Shown here one piece after another: positions 6,975-14,234 of a DNA stretch of 20,825 nt (position 1 is the stretch's first letter; every line of letters starts with the position of its first letter). Origin of the DNA: Anaerolineae bacterium (GTDB lineage: Bacteria; Chloroflexota; Anaerolineae; Anaerolineales; E44-bin32); NCBI GenBank assembly GCA_030673735.1, contig DAOVIK010000005.1, forward strand, positions 1 through 20,825. The letters run 5' to 3'. The translations under genes were made by a program, and so were the position numbers. The notes beneath the pieces are model-generated. The model was not told where the DNA came from. It made no database searches and saw only the letters and a program-made list of their open reading frames with translations.

Positions 6975-7405
6975 ATCCTGCCATCCTTGTGCTGGTTTTG
7001 CGGGTGCTTCTTGCCCTGCTGCTCTACACATTTCTTGCCATACTGATGATCTTTCTCTGGCGCGATTTGCGCAGCCGTGGCCTGACCAGCGAGACGGTGC
7101 CTGATGCTCATCTGCTCGTCGAGGAGGGCCCTGAGCCGGGCAAGGTGTTCCTCATGGCAGGCAGCAATGTCCTTGGCCGGAGCGCCGAGAACGACGTCAG
7201 TTTGCCCCATGATACCGTCTCAACTCAGCATGCCATTATTACCTTCCGCAACGGCGATTGGTGGCTCGAGGATCTGGGTTCAAAGAATGGCACGTTGCTC
7301 AACGATGCTCGCGCGGATAAACCCTTGAAGATCTCTTCTGGAGACAAGATTAGCTTGGGCGGCATTCGATTGGTTTTCAAGACCGGCCATCCGAGCGTGG
7401 ATTGA
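6971..7405 (+). CDS. FhaB-like membrane-anchored FHA protein
   Basis: The protein has 144 residues. Residues about 4-30 are a strongly hydrophobic helix (LVLVLRVLLALLLYTFLAIL), followed by a basic stretch (WRDLRSRG) that should keep the rest in the cytoplasm. The FHA domain spans about 50-138 with the binding-site residues intact: LGRSAENDV, STQHAI and GSKNGTLLN. The size and single membrane segment match actinobacterial FhaB. It overlaps the previous gene by four bases. In mycobacteria FhaB lies next to pstP and rodA; here mtnP and then the RodA/PBP fusion follow. Confidence 0.9.
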   Translation: MNPAILVLVLRVLLALLLYTFLAILMIFLWRDLRSRGLTSETVPDAHLLVEEGPEPGKVFLMAGSNVLGRSAENDVSLPHDTVSTQHAIITFRNGDWWLEDLGSKNGTLLNDARADKPLKISSGDKISLGGIRLVFKTGHPSVD

Positions 7406-7571
7406 GTTCTCACAATCAGTAGGAACACCAACCTGCGCCCCAGAAACCAAATCACACTTGACACACCGACCTCCTGCGCTCGCGCTCCCTAGCGAGTCTA
7501 GGATCCGATGCGGCATTGAATGTGGGCCCAAAGGGAGAAGCAAAGTGCTTTGCGGTATGCGGGCGGAATTT

Positions 7572-7600
7572 GTGACAAGCTCCTGAAGCTATGCTAAGAT
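7572..7600 (+). promoter_or_regulatory. Predicted promoter of mtnP
   Basis: GTGACA (7572-7577), 17 bases and TAAGAT (7595-7600) predict a transcript start near 7607-7609. An ATG at 7609 lies 8 bases past the -10 box, the same spacing as in the FHA operon promoter. The rest of the gap from 7406 shows no gene and no clear terminator. Confidence 0.5.
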
Positions 7601-7620
7601 AGCCGCGTATGCAAGGCAGC

Positions 7621-7625
7621 GGAGG
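7621..7625 (+). promoter_or_regulatory. Ribosome-binding site favouring the internal mtnP start
   Basis: GGAGG lies 4 bases before the ATG at 7630. This supports 7630 over the in-frame ATG at 7609, although the latter could be used as a leaderless start. Confidence 0.5.
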
Positions 7626-7629
7626 TAGC

Positions 7630-8496
7630 ATGGAATCGAAGCCTGTTCTAGGTGTGATAGGGGGATCCGGACTCTACGAAATGCAAGGGCTGGAGTCGAT
7701 CGAATCCCGTGAACTCGACACACCTTTCGGCAAACCCAGTTCCCCCGTAATCACAGGCAATCTGGCTGGCAGGTGTATCGCCTTCATCGCGCGTCACGGC
7801 GTGGGACACTGGCTCTCTCCCTCGGAGGTGAACTACCGTGCCAACATCTATGCCATGAAGATGCTTGGCATTGAACGAGTGCTGTCGGTAAGCGCTTGCG
7901 GATCGCTGCGAGATGATTTTGCACCGGGGGAGATCGTGGTTCCGGATCAGTTGTTTGACCACACCAAAGGACGTGAGCGAACGTTCTTTGAAGAGGGTTT
8001 CGTGGCTCATGTCAGCGTTGCCGACCCGTTCTGCAAGGACTTCAACACCTTGATCAGCGATGGCGTTGCAGAGGCAGGGGGAATAGTCCATCGGGGAGGG
8101 GCATACATCACCATCGAAGGCCCCCGCTTTTCAACACGCGCCGAATCCAACACGTTTCGAGCCTGGAACATATCCATCATCGGCATGACCAGCTCTCCTG
8201 AAGCCTTCCTGGCCCGTGAAGCGGAGCTGTGCTATGGCGTGATGGCGCACGTCACGGATTATGATGTGTGGCACGTGTCGGAAGAACCTGTGACGGTCGA
8301 GATGGTCATCCGCGTACTGAAGGCCAACTCGGACCTTGCGCAGCGGTCCATTGCTCAACTGGTTGCTTCGCTGCCGGAGACGCGCGAGTGCGAGTGCGGA
8401 ACCGCGCTCCGCGATGCGCTGATCACCCAGAAGGATCGTATTCCTAGGGAAACACGAAAGAGGTTGGCACTCCTTGTCGACCGCTACCTTGACTGA
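7630..8496 (+). CDS. mtnP: S-methyl-5'-thioadenosine phosphorylase
   Basis: This enzyme cleaves methylthioadenosine with phosphate to adenine and methylthioribose-1-phosphate, the entry to methionine salvage and polyamine by-product recycling. At 288 residues it has the usual length. Seen: GVIGGSGLYEM (phosphate/fold start), FIARHGVGHWLSPSEVNYRAN, EGPRFSTRAES and VTDYDVWH, in which the Asp pair marks 6-aminopurine rather than 6-oxopurine specificity. The Thr-Asn usual before PEA reads TSSPEA here, a mild variation. The start at 7630 fits the family N-terminus and GGAGG; 7609 would add seven residues (MQGSGGS). Its 3' end overlaps the TTG start of the RodA/PBP gene by 23 bases, so the two are probably cotranscribed despite unrelated functions. 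Confidence 0.93.
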   Translation: MESKPVLGVIGGSGLYEMQGLESIESRELDTPFGKPSSPVITGNLAGRCIAFIARHGVGHWLSPSEVNYRANIYAMKMLGIERVLSVSACGSLRDDFAPGEIVVPDQLFDHTKGRERTFFEEGFVAHVSVADPFCKDFNTLISDGVAEAGGIVHRGGAYITIEGPRFSTRAESNTFRAWNISIIGMTSSPEAFLAREAELCYGVMAHVTDYDVWHVSEEPVTVEMVIRVLKANSDLAQRSIAQLVASLPETRECECGTALRDALITQKDRIPRETRKRLALLVDRYLD

Positions 8497-11152
8497 TCTG
8501 CAGCAGCAACAGGATCGGCGTGAAGCGCTGTTGCTTTGCGTGGCGTTCGCCATTCTCACGCTAGCCGCGGTCGCCATGCTGCTTTCCCACGCCGCCCGGC
8601 TGGAGAGTTGGGAAGGCCTGGGATTGGGCATGGGGCGCCTGGTCATACTGCCCGTCTGGGGCGGCGCTGCTTGGCTACTCCGCATGCTACTGCGGCGCTG
8701 GGTGCCAAGCCGAGATCCATTTCTGCTTCCGGTTGCCATGCTTCTGACAGGCTGGGGAATGCTGACCATCTGGCGCCTATCCCCCGCTTTCGGCCTGCGG
8801 CAGTTGGGATGGTTCGCCATTGGCACATTGCTATTGGCTGCTGTGCTTCGAGCGCCGCGAGACCTGCGCTGGTTGAAGCGCTACCGTTACATATGGCTTT
8901 CCGGAGGACTGCTTCTCACCGCGGCGACGTTGATATTTGGAACCAATCCATCCGGTGGCGAGCCGAGATTGTGGCTCGGTTGCTGTGGCATCTACTTGCA
9001 GCCGTCGGAGCCACTTAGGTTGCTGCTGATCGCCTTCGTAGCCTCGTTCTTTGCCGACCGTCTAGCCTTCGGCTGGGCGACGCGCCGGCCGCGGTTGCTC
9101 CCCACTTTGGCCCCTCTGCTCGTGGTCTGGAGCCTCTCAACCGCCCTGCTGCTGATGCAGCGCGATCTGGGAACCGGCACGCTGCTGCTTATCCTGTTGG
9201 CTGTCCTGCTCTATTTAGCGTCCGATCGCTGGCAAGTTCTCCTGGTGGCAGGAGCATTCGCCACGATTGGGGGCGTGCTGGTTTACGGTCTATTCGACGT
9301 GGTACGCTTGCGCGTGGAAGCCTTGATCAATCCTTGGGCCGATCCGATTGGCGGCTCATACCAGATCGTGCAATCTCTCATCTCACTGGCCTCGGGCGGA
9401 GTCTTCGGCCGCGGGCCAGGACTTGGCTCTCCGGGCTTTGTCCCTGCTGTGCATACGGATTTCATATTCGCTGCCGTGACGGAAGAGTGGGGTCTCTTGG
9501 GCGCTTTGGCAATGGTGGCGCTGTTTGCCGTGCTCGTGACGCGCGGCCTGCGTGTGGCCCTGCAGAACCGGGACCTGTTCTCTGCGTTGCTTGCGGCTGG
9601 GCTGGCGGCGTCCTTCGGTTTGCAGGCGGTGCTGATCATCGGTGGGGTAGTGCGTATTCTGCCATTGACCGGCATCACCTTGCCCTTTGTGTCCTATGGC
9701 GGCTCCTCCTTGGCGACAAGCTTTATTGGCCTGGGCTTCCTGTTGGCGCTCTCTGGTCGAGAGCAGGCGGCACAGCCGCTTCGACGTCCGCTGCGCAATC
9801 TGCAAGTCGGATTCAGCCTGGCCTGGGTGATGATTTCCCTGGCGTTGGGGTGGTGGACGATCTACCGGGCGCCTGTGCTAACCGCGCGCACCGATAATGC
9901 CCGGCGCGGTCTCGCAAGCCGATATGTGCAGCGCGGTCAAATCCTGGATCGTGGGGATGTGCCTTTGGCAATGTCGGTCGGAGAGCGCGGGGATTTCATG
10001 CGGATCTACTCGCTGCCCGAAGCGGCGCATACCGTAGGATATGACTCGCTTGCTTATGGACTCTCGGGCTTGGAAATGTCGATGGATCCCTGGTTGCGTG
10101 GCGAGGAGGGGTATCCTGAGGAGGTGATCTGGTGGCAGAAGCTGCTGACCTCCAATCCGCCGCCGGGGCTGGATGTGCGCCTCACGCTGGACAGCGGCTT
10201 ACAGAGCGCTGCGGCGCAGGCTCTGGGTGACGGACCGGGAGCGGTTGTGGTGATCGATCCCCTGACCGGAGAGGTGCTGGCGTTGGCTTCCGCCCCCGCT
10301 TTTGATGCCAATCATCTCGAAGAGGATTGGCAAGATCTCGTCTCAAATTCCGATGCTCCGCTGCTGAACCGCACGACGCAAGGACGTTTCCAGCCCGGCA
10401 TGGCGATGGCTCCCTTCATGCTCGCGTGGGCCGAGTCACAAGGACTGGCCAGCGCTGGGGATGCCGTGATGAATATGACCTCACCCGTGCCCGTTGATGG
10501 CGGAAGACTACTATGCGATGATCCCTTGATCCTTCTGAGCGAGCATACCTTTGAGCAAGCGCTGCTCAACGGCTGTCCTGCTCCGTTTGCCGATCTGGGT
10601 GAACGCATGGGCTCTGATGAGTTCATGGCCATGGTGGAGGCGTTTGGGCTCGATCAACCGGCAGATATTCGATTGCCCTCGGCAGATGCAGTGGAGATTG
10701 GTGCGCCGGAAGCGGGCGAGAGCCTGCGCCTCGCTGCGGTGGGGCAAGGGGAGTTGGCAGTGACGCCGATGCAGATCGCGGCTGCATTAGCCGCGTTTTG
10801 GAATAGCGGCGACCTGCCGGCGCTGCGGCTTGTGGATGCGGTGCGCGATCCGGGTGGCGCATGGCAGCAGTTTGATGCATTGACCGGACCAACGACTGCA
10901 ATCTCGCCAGAGACAGCTCGGGCTTTGCTCGCCGCACTTGAGAGCGAGGGGGATCTGCTCGGAATGACGGCCGCAGCCATCGCAGGTCCAGAGGGGCAGC
11001 GATTGGCCTGGTTCTTGGGCGGTACGAGGTCGGCGGATTCACCGCTCGTGATAGTGATCGTTCTCGAAGACGGTGAGCCCCAAGAGGCGCGCAGCATCGC
11101 CCAGGCAATGGCCGAAGAGCTCGGGATAGATCTCTCCTCTCCTAGCGATTGA
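8474..11152 (+). CDS. RodA/FtsW glycosyltransferase fused to a degenerate PBP transpeptidase domain
   Basis: This is an 892-residue membrane protein. Residues about 15-435 are a SEDS polymerase with about ten membrane segments, the PSEPLRL and MQRDLGTG motifs, VHTDFIFA (Asp329, the putative catalytic Asp) and FVSYGGSSL, so lipid II polymerisation looks intact. After one more membrane segment comes a class B PBP module (RGQILDRG at 487 on) with a transpeptidase fold from about 590. All three catalytic motifs are changed: SxxK reads M-A-M-A (643-646, in RFQPGMAMAP), SxN reads G-C-P (700-702) and KTG reads M-T-A (831-833). Surrounding family landmarks (AVVVIDPLTGEVLA, AWFLGG) remain, so this is erosion of the active site and not misreading. 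The start is a TTG preceded by GAGG, overlapping mtnP; later TTG or GTG starts are possible. It probably acts as a polymerase with a built-in structural or regulatory PBP partner. Confidence 0.9.
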   Translation: MSTATLTDLQQQQDRREALLLCVAFAILTLAAVAMLLSHAARLESWEGLGLGMGRLVILPVWGGAAWLLRMLLRRWVPSRDPFLLPVAMLLTGWGMLTIWRLSPAFGLRQLGWFAIGTLLLAAVLRAPRDLRWLKRYRYIWLSGGLLLTAATLIFGTNPSGGEPRLWLGCCGIYLQPSEPLRLLLIAFVASFFADRLAFGWATRRPRLLPTLAPLLVVWSLSTALLLMQRDLGTGTLLLILLAVLLYLASDRWQVLLVAGAFATIGGVLVYGLFDVVRLRVEALINPWADPIGGSYQIVQSLISLASGGVFGRGPGLGSPGFVPAVHTDFIFAAVTEEWGLLGALAMVALFAVLVTRGLRVALQNRDLFSALLAAGLAASFGLQAVLIIGGVVRILPLTGITLPFVSYGGSSLATSFIGLGFLLALSGREQAAQPLRRPLRNLQVGFSLAWVMISLALGWWTIYRAPVLTARTDNARRGLASRYVQRGQILDRGDVPLAMSVGERGDFMRIYSLPEAAHTVGYDSLAYGLSGLEMSMDPWLRGEEGYPEEVIWWQKLLTSNPPPGLDVRLTLDSGLQSAAAQALGDGPGAVVVIDPLTGEVLALASAPAFDANHLEEDWQDLVSNSDAPLLNRTTQGRFQPGMAMAPFMLAWAESQGLASAGDAVMNMTSPVPVDGGRLLCDDPLILLSEHTFEQALLNGCPAPFADLGERMGSDEFMAMVEAFGLDQPADIRLPSADAVEIGAPEAGESLRLAAVGQGELAVTPMQIAAALAAFWNSGDLPALRLVDAVRDPGGAWQQFDALTGPTTAISPETARALLAALESEGDLLGMTAAAIAGPEGQRLAWFLGGTRSADSPLVIVIVLEDGEPQEARSIAQAMAEELGIDLSSPSD

Positions 11153-11311
11153 CCAAGAATCATGGACGCGCTGGTTCGTGACGCCAACCATACGAGTCGT
11201 CTGTTGTGAAGATCTGCGATCCAGCGCTTTGGCCAGTAAAGGTGTTGCTCGAGATTACCGAATCCTGAGATGGTGCTTGCAGCGCATCGATTGGCAAGCA
11301 TCAGCTTCCCC

Positions 11312-11340
11312 TTGACCACCCCCTCGAACAAGGCTAGAAT
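11312..11340 (+). promoter_or_regulatory. Strong predicted promoter upstream of rpsP
   Basis: TTGACC (11312-11317), exactly 17 bases and TAGAAT (11335-11340) form one of the best promoters in the window. Transcription would start near 11347, about 253 bases before rpsP. A second TATGAT (11560-11565), 34 bases before the rpsP ATG, may be a proximal -10 box but lacks a good -35. Confidence 0.55.
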
Positions 11341-11346
11341 GAGCCC

Positions 11347-11599
11347 GACCTGTAGGGAACCGCTCGGCATTCATTTGCGCCGGCCGGTTGGCCACGTGGG
11401 CAGCCCGGTCGGCGGCCTGTTTCCTTGCGGGAAATGCACGAATGATGTGGAAATGGTCTCTGGCTGTTTCTTCCTACGCACCAATTCGTGCGGCACAACG
11501 GACGATTGATCTGGTTGTTACGTGCCATCCTTCCGGCACAACCCTCTCCGGCTGTTGTGTATGATCTGAGCAAAGAAGGAAAATGGAGAGAGGAAAAAC
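11347..11599 (+). other. Long structured leader of rpsP or a small RNA
   Basis: This stretch between the RodA/PBP gene and rpsP holds no credible gene. It contains GGCC/GGCC and GGGC/GCCC small hairpins around 11384-11415, a TTTCC/GGAAA hairpin near 11420-11434, and an 8-bp stem GCACGAAT (11436-11443) with ATTCGTGC (11484-11491) that encloses further pairing. The transcript from the promoter at 11312-11340 would carry all of these. Between 11153 and 11311 nothing recognisable was seen, and no clear terminator for the RodA/PBP gene. Confidence 0.35.
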
Positions 11600-12652
11600 A
11601 TGGTTCGGATACGACTACGTCGGGTAGGTGGCAAGCACCAACCCAGCTATCGCATTGTCGCCGCGGATAAGAGAAGTCCGCGCGATGGACGCTTTTTAGA
11701 AATCCTTGGGCACTACAACCCTCGCACGGAACCCTCGACAGTAAGGGTCAATGATGAGCGCCTCTTCTTCTGGCTGCAGCGCGGTGCTCAGCCGTCTGAA
11801 TCTGTGACCAAGGTTCTGAAACCGCTTGGAACTTGGGAGCGTTGGGAACGCTTCAAGAAGGGCGAAGCCCTCGATGTGCTGCTCAAGGAAGCAGCTGCGG
11901 CGGTTCGCGAAGTGGACCCTCGAACGCGCCGGGATGACCTGGTCGCCGAGAGGGCAGCGAAAGCCAAACCCAAGAAAGCGCCAAAGATCGTTGAGGAGAA
12001 GCCCGAGCCCGCTCCAGAGGCCGAGGAAGTGGCGGAACCTCCGGCAGCGGTGGAAGAGGTCGAAGCCAAGCCTGCGGAAGAAGCCGTGGAGGCGGAGGCT
12101 GCGGCGGTAGCCGCGGAAGTGGCTACAGAAGCGGCCGAAACCGTTGCCGAGGCTGTTGAGGAAGAGCAGGTCCCAGCCGAGGTAGAAGCCAAGGAGGCTC
12201 CGGAAGCCGAAGCCAAGGCTGCCGCTGAAGCAGAAGCTAAGACCAAGGAAGCTGCGGAAGCAGAAGCCAAGGCTCCCGCCGAAGCCGAAGTGAAAACCAA
12301 GGAAGCTGAGGCCAAGGCCGCGGAAGAAGCTGAAGCCAAGGCCGCGGAAGAAGCTGAAGCCAAAGCTGCCGCCGAAGTGGAGGCCGAGGCCAAGCCTGCG
12401 CCGAAGGCTAAGAAGCCCAAGAAAGACGAAGCCAAGGCGGAACCCAAAGCCAAGAAGCCTAAGAAGGACGAGGCCAAGGCTGAGCCCAAAGCCAAGAAGC
12501 CCAAGAAGGGCAAGGCCAAGGCTGAACCCAAGGCCAAGAAGCCCAAGAAGGGCGAGGCCAAGGCTGAACCCAAGGCCAAGAAGGGCAGAAGCAAGGCAAC
12601 CAAGAAGGACGAAGACAAGAAGGCGGATTCGAAGGCTGAAGACGCCAAGTAG
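11600..12652 (+). CDS. rpsP: Ribosomal protein S16 with long histone-H1-like tail
   Basis: Residues 1 to about 83 are a normal S16 (MVRIRLRRVGGKHQPSYRIV, ILGHYNPRTEP, LKPLGTWERW), a small-subunit protein needed for 30S assembly. Family members usually have 80-165 residues; this one has 350. Residues about 84-120 are a charged helical segment, about 120-260 an Ala/Glu-rich region with EAEAKAAEE-type repeats, and about 262-350 a Lys/Ala/Pro-rich tail with four tandem 14-residue units (DEAKAEPKAKKPKK and variants). The tail is predicted to be disordered and strongly basic, like histone H1 or AlgP tails. There is no frameshift: one frame runs through from the S16 core. GAGAGG before the ATG is the ribosome-binding site. 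khpA and rimM follow, the usual partners of rpsP. Confidence 0.93.
   Translation: MVRIRLRRVGGKHQPSYRIVAADKRSPRDGRFLEILGHYNPRTEPSTVRVNDERLFFWLQRGAQPSESVTKVLKPLGTWERWERFKKGEALDVLLKEAAAAVREVDPRTRRDDLVAERAAKAKPKKAPKIVEEKPEPAPEAEEVAEPPAAVEEVEAKPAEEAVEAEAAAVAAEVATEAAETVAEAVEEEQVPAEVEAKEAPEAEAKAAAEAEAKTKEAAEAEAKAPAEAEVKTKEAEAKAAEEAEAKAAEEAEAKAAAEVEAEAKPAPKAKKPKKDEAKAEPKAKKPKKDEAKAEPKAKKPKKGKAKAEPKAKKPKKGEAKAEPKAKKGRSKATKKDEDKKADSKAEDAK
12425..12592 (+). repeat. 42-bp tandem repeat in the rpsP tail
   Basis: Four in-frame 42-bp units begin at 12425, 12467, 12509 and 12551. Each encodes [D/G][E/K]AKAEPKAKKPKK, the last diverging to KKGRS at its end. Upstream, a 24-bp unit encoding KAAEEAEA is repeated exactly near 12310-12360. 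Codon-length units keep the frame, so copy number can vary without breaking the protein. Confidence 0.85.
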
Positions 12653-12704
12653 GTACGTTGAAGAATCAGCAGAGGTCCTTCTTTTCGAGGAGAACTGAAG
12701 CCTG

Positions 12705-12932
12705 ATGCAGGATCTTATCGAATACATCGCCAAATCTCTCGTGGATGATCCGGAGCAGGTCGTTGTGCGTGCGCATGAACGCGACAAGAGCGTGCGATTC
12801 GAATTGACGGTCGGCGAGGACGACATGGGGCGGGTCATCGGGCGTGGGGGACGTGTGGCGAATGCCACGCGAGCATTGTTGAGAGTAGCCGCGGCGCGCA
12901 GTGGCGTGCGTGCCACATTAGATATCATCTGA
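12705..12932 (+). CDS. khpA: KH-domain RNA-binding protein KhpA (YlqC family)
   Basis: The 75-residue protein is one KH domain. The RNA-binding GxxG loop is in GRVIGRGGRVANATR (about 43-57), flanked by the expected helices. Its size and its place between rpsP and rimM match KhpA/YlqC, which in Firmicutes partners KhpB and affects cell elongation and RNA stability; no khpB (jag) is in the window. GAGGAGAA lies about 9-10 bases before the ATG. The gap from rpsP is 52 bases, so it is probably in the same operon. Confidence 0.92.
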   Translation: MQDLIEYIAKSLVDDPEQVVVRAHERDKSVRFELTVGEDDMGRVIGRGGRVANATRALLRVAAARSGVRATLDII

Positions 12933-12968
12933 TTTGGATGGCTGCGGAGGATCCGTTCGAGCGCCCCA

Positions 12969-13490
12969 ATGCATTCCAGCGAGTATCTAGCTGTAGGCCG
13001 TGTGATACGGCCACACGGTGTGCGAGGGATGCTGCTGGTGGATGCCTTCACCGAGGTCATCCATAGCGTTCGACCCTCCAGCGAAATCCTCTTGGGTCCT
13101 GATAAAGTGCCCGTTGTGGTGCGATCGTTTCGCCCCCACCGGGCACGTTTCCTTCTCAGCATCGAGGGATGCGAGGATCGGGAGACGGCTAACGCTTGGC
13201 GCGGTCAGGACATCTTCCTGCGTCTCGATGATGCAGAACCGCTCCCCGAGGGTGTGTATTACCATTGGCAGATCTTGGGTCTGGCAGTAATCACAGAAGA
13301 TGGGGAGGCATTGGGCAAGGTGGATCAGATCCTGGAGACAGGCGCCAATGACGTTTATGTGGTTCGCGACGATGCCGGCAACGAGCTGCTTATCCCAGCG
13401 ATCGAATCGGCAATCGTTCACACTGATTTGAAGGATGGGCAAATCATCGTGCGTCTGATACCCGGCTTACGCCCATCCGACGAAAGCTGA
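12969..13490 (+). CDS. rimM: Ribosome maturation factor RimM
   Basis: RimM is a 30S assembly factor that binds S19 and acts on the 16S rRNA 3' domain. At 173 residues it has normal length. Residues 1-90 form the RimM N domain (LAVGRVIRPHGVRGMLLV), and 95-165 the PRC-barrel domain (YYHWQILGLAVITEDG, ETGANDVYVV, ELLIPAI). The ATG at 12969 is the only ATG at the family N-terminus; GGAGG lies 18 bases upstream, rather far, so translation may be coupled to khpA 36 bases before. trmD and rplS, which often follow rimM, are absent here. Confidence 0.94.
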   Translation: MHSSEYLAVGRVIRPHGVRGMLLVDAFTEVIHSVRPSSEILLGPDKVPVVVRSFRPHRARFLLSIEGCEDRETANAWRGQDIFLRLDDAEPLPEGVYYHWQILGLAVITEDGEALGKVDQILETGANDVYVVRDDAGNELLIPAIESAIVHTDLKDGQIIVRLIPGLRPSDES

Positions 13491-13678
13491 AGGCGGCTTG
13501 GCTTCATCGGCGCCGCTTCCCCGAGCAATTGATCGAGAAGAATTCCACTTGATTTCCGCCAACTAAGAGGTAAAGGGCAGCCGGCTGTGCGATGACGGTC
13601 TTTTGGCTCGCAAGCTGTGAGCATGCGAGAGGAATGCACTGGCGATAAGCCTTTTTTTCGCCATGTGCTGCGGTTCTG

Positions 13679-13707
13679 TTGCTTGTGGTCGTGGGGCATG
13701 GTAGACT
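13679..13707 (+). promoter_or_regulatory. Possible promoter of the Roadblock gene
   Basis: TTGCTT (13679-13684), 17 bases and TAGACT (13702-13707) would start transcription near 13714, about 28 bases before the gene. The match is moderate. The gap from 13491 otherwise shows a 10-bp palindrome (CAGCCGGCTG, 13578-13587) and a T-run at 13652-13658 preceded by only a three-pair GGC/GCC stem, too weak to call a terminator. Confidence 0.35.
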
Positions 13708-13741
13708 TGCCGCGGGGGGGCCGTGAGGTGTCTCTGGTGTG

Positions 13742-14116
13742 ATGGAGAAGACCAGAACAGAACTATTGGTAGGGCGGCTGAAAACCCTGCAGGCCAACGC
13801 GACGGGTATCGAAACTTCGGCGGTGGTCAGCGTTGACGGACTGATGATAGCCTCGGCATTGCCGTTGGAGATCGAAGGTGATCGGGTTTCGGCAATGTCG
13901 GCTGCAATGGCCAGCTTGGGTGACCGCATCTCCTCTGAACTCAGACGGGGTGTTCTAGGTCAAGTCTCAATACGAGGCAAAACCGGTTACGTGCTGTTGA
14001 TGGCGGTAGGGCATACTGCTGTTCTGACGGTGATGACCAGCGCAGGGGCAAAACTGGGACTAGTGCTTCTCGAGATGCGTCGAGCAGCAGAGGATCTGCG
14101 AATACTGGTGAGCTGA
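13742..14116 (+). CDS. Roadblock/LC7-domain protein
   Basis: The protein has 124 residues forming a single Roadblock/LC7 fold: a leading helix (RTELLVGRLKTLQAN), the core strand pair ETSAVVSVDGLMIASALP, a long helix and the strand TAVLTVMTSAGAKLGLVL. The family includes MglB-like regulators of small Ras-like GTPases, but no mglA-type GTPase lies nearby, so its partner is unknown. A GTG at 13739 immediately before the ATG is an alternative start; GAGGTG at 13725-13730 serves either. It stands alone between rimM and pyrG. Confidence 0.85.
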   Translation: MEKTRTELLVGRLKTLQANATGIETSAVVSVDGLMIASALPLEIEGDRVSAMSAAMASLGDRISSELRRGVLGQVSIRGKTGYVLLMAVGHTAVLTVMTSAGAKLGLVLLEMRRAAEDLRILVS

Positions 14117-14145
14117 TGCGATTGAGATCGCGAGTAACGACAACT

Positions 14146-14211
14146 CCTGGACTACTCGGTGGGGAGGGCGCCTCAAACGAGCCCTCCCCGCCGCTCTTGT
14201 GGGAGTCCAGG
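14146..14211 (+). promoter_or_regulatory. Large two-tier hairpin just upstream of pyrG
   Basis: The inner stem 14157-14169 pairs with 14181-14193 (13 bp, one wobble, GC-rich, 11-base loop). The outer stem CCTGGACT (14146-14153) pairs perfectly with AGTCCAGG (14204-14211). The structure ends 24 bases before the pyrG ATG. No T-run follows the inner stem (CTCTTGT only), so it is a weak terminator at best and may act in pyrG control or mark the end of the Roadblock transcript. Confidence 0.5.
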
Positions 14212-14234
14212 GATTATCAGGGAGCAATGCGCTG

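Noticed and set aside
11270..11509. 79-codon plus-strand frame with Cys residues in the rpsP upstream gap
   Set aside because: No ribosome-binding site, the predicted promoter lies inside it, and the Cys spacing fits no known motif.
11696..13162. Long minus-strand frames over rpsP-khpA-rimM, including 11788-12648
   Set aside because: They are Leu/Gly/Phe- or Ser/Ala-rich mirror images of the repetitive GC-rich rpsP tail, with no start signal or family resemblance; rpsP, khpA and rimM are certain on the plus strand.
13641..13660. Terminator at the T-run in the rimM-Roadblock gap
   Set aside because: Only a three-pair GGC/GCC stem precedes the T-run, too weak to call.
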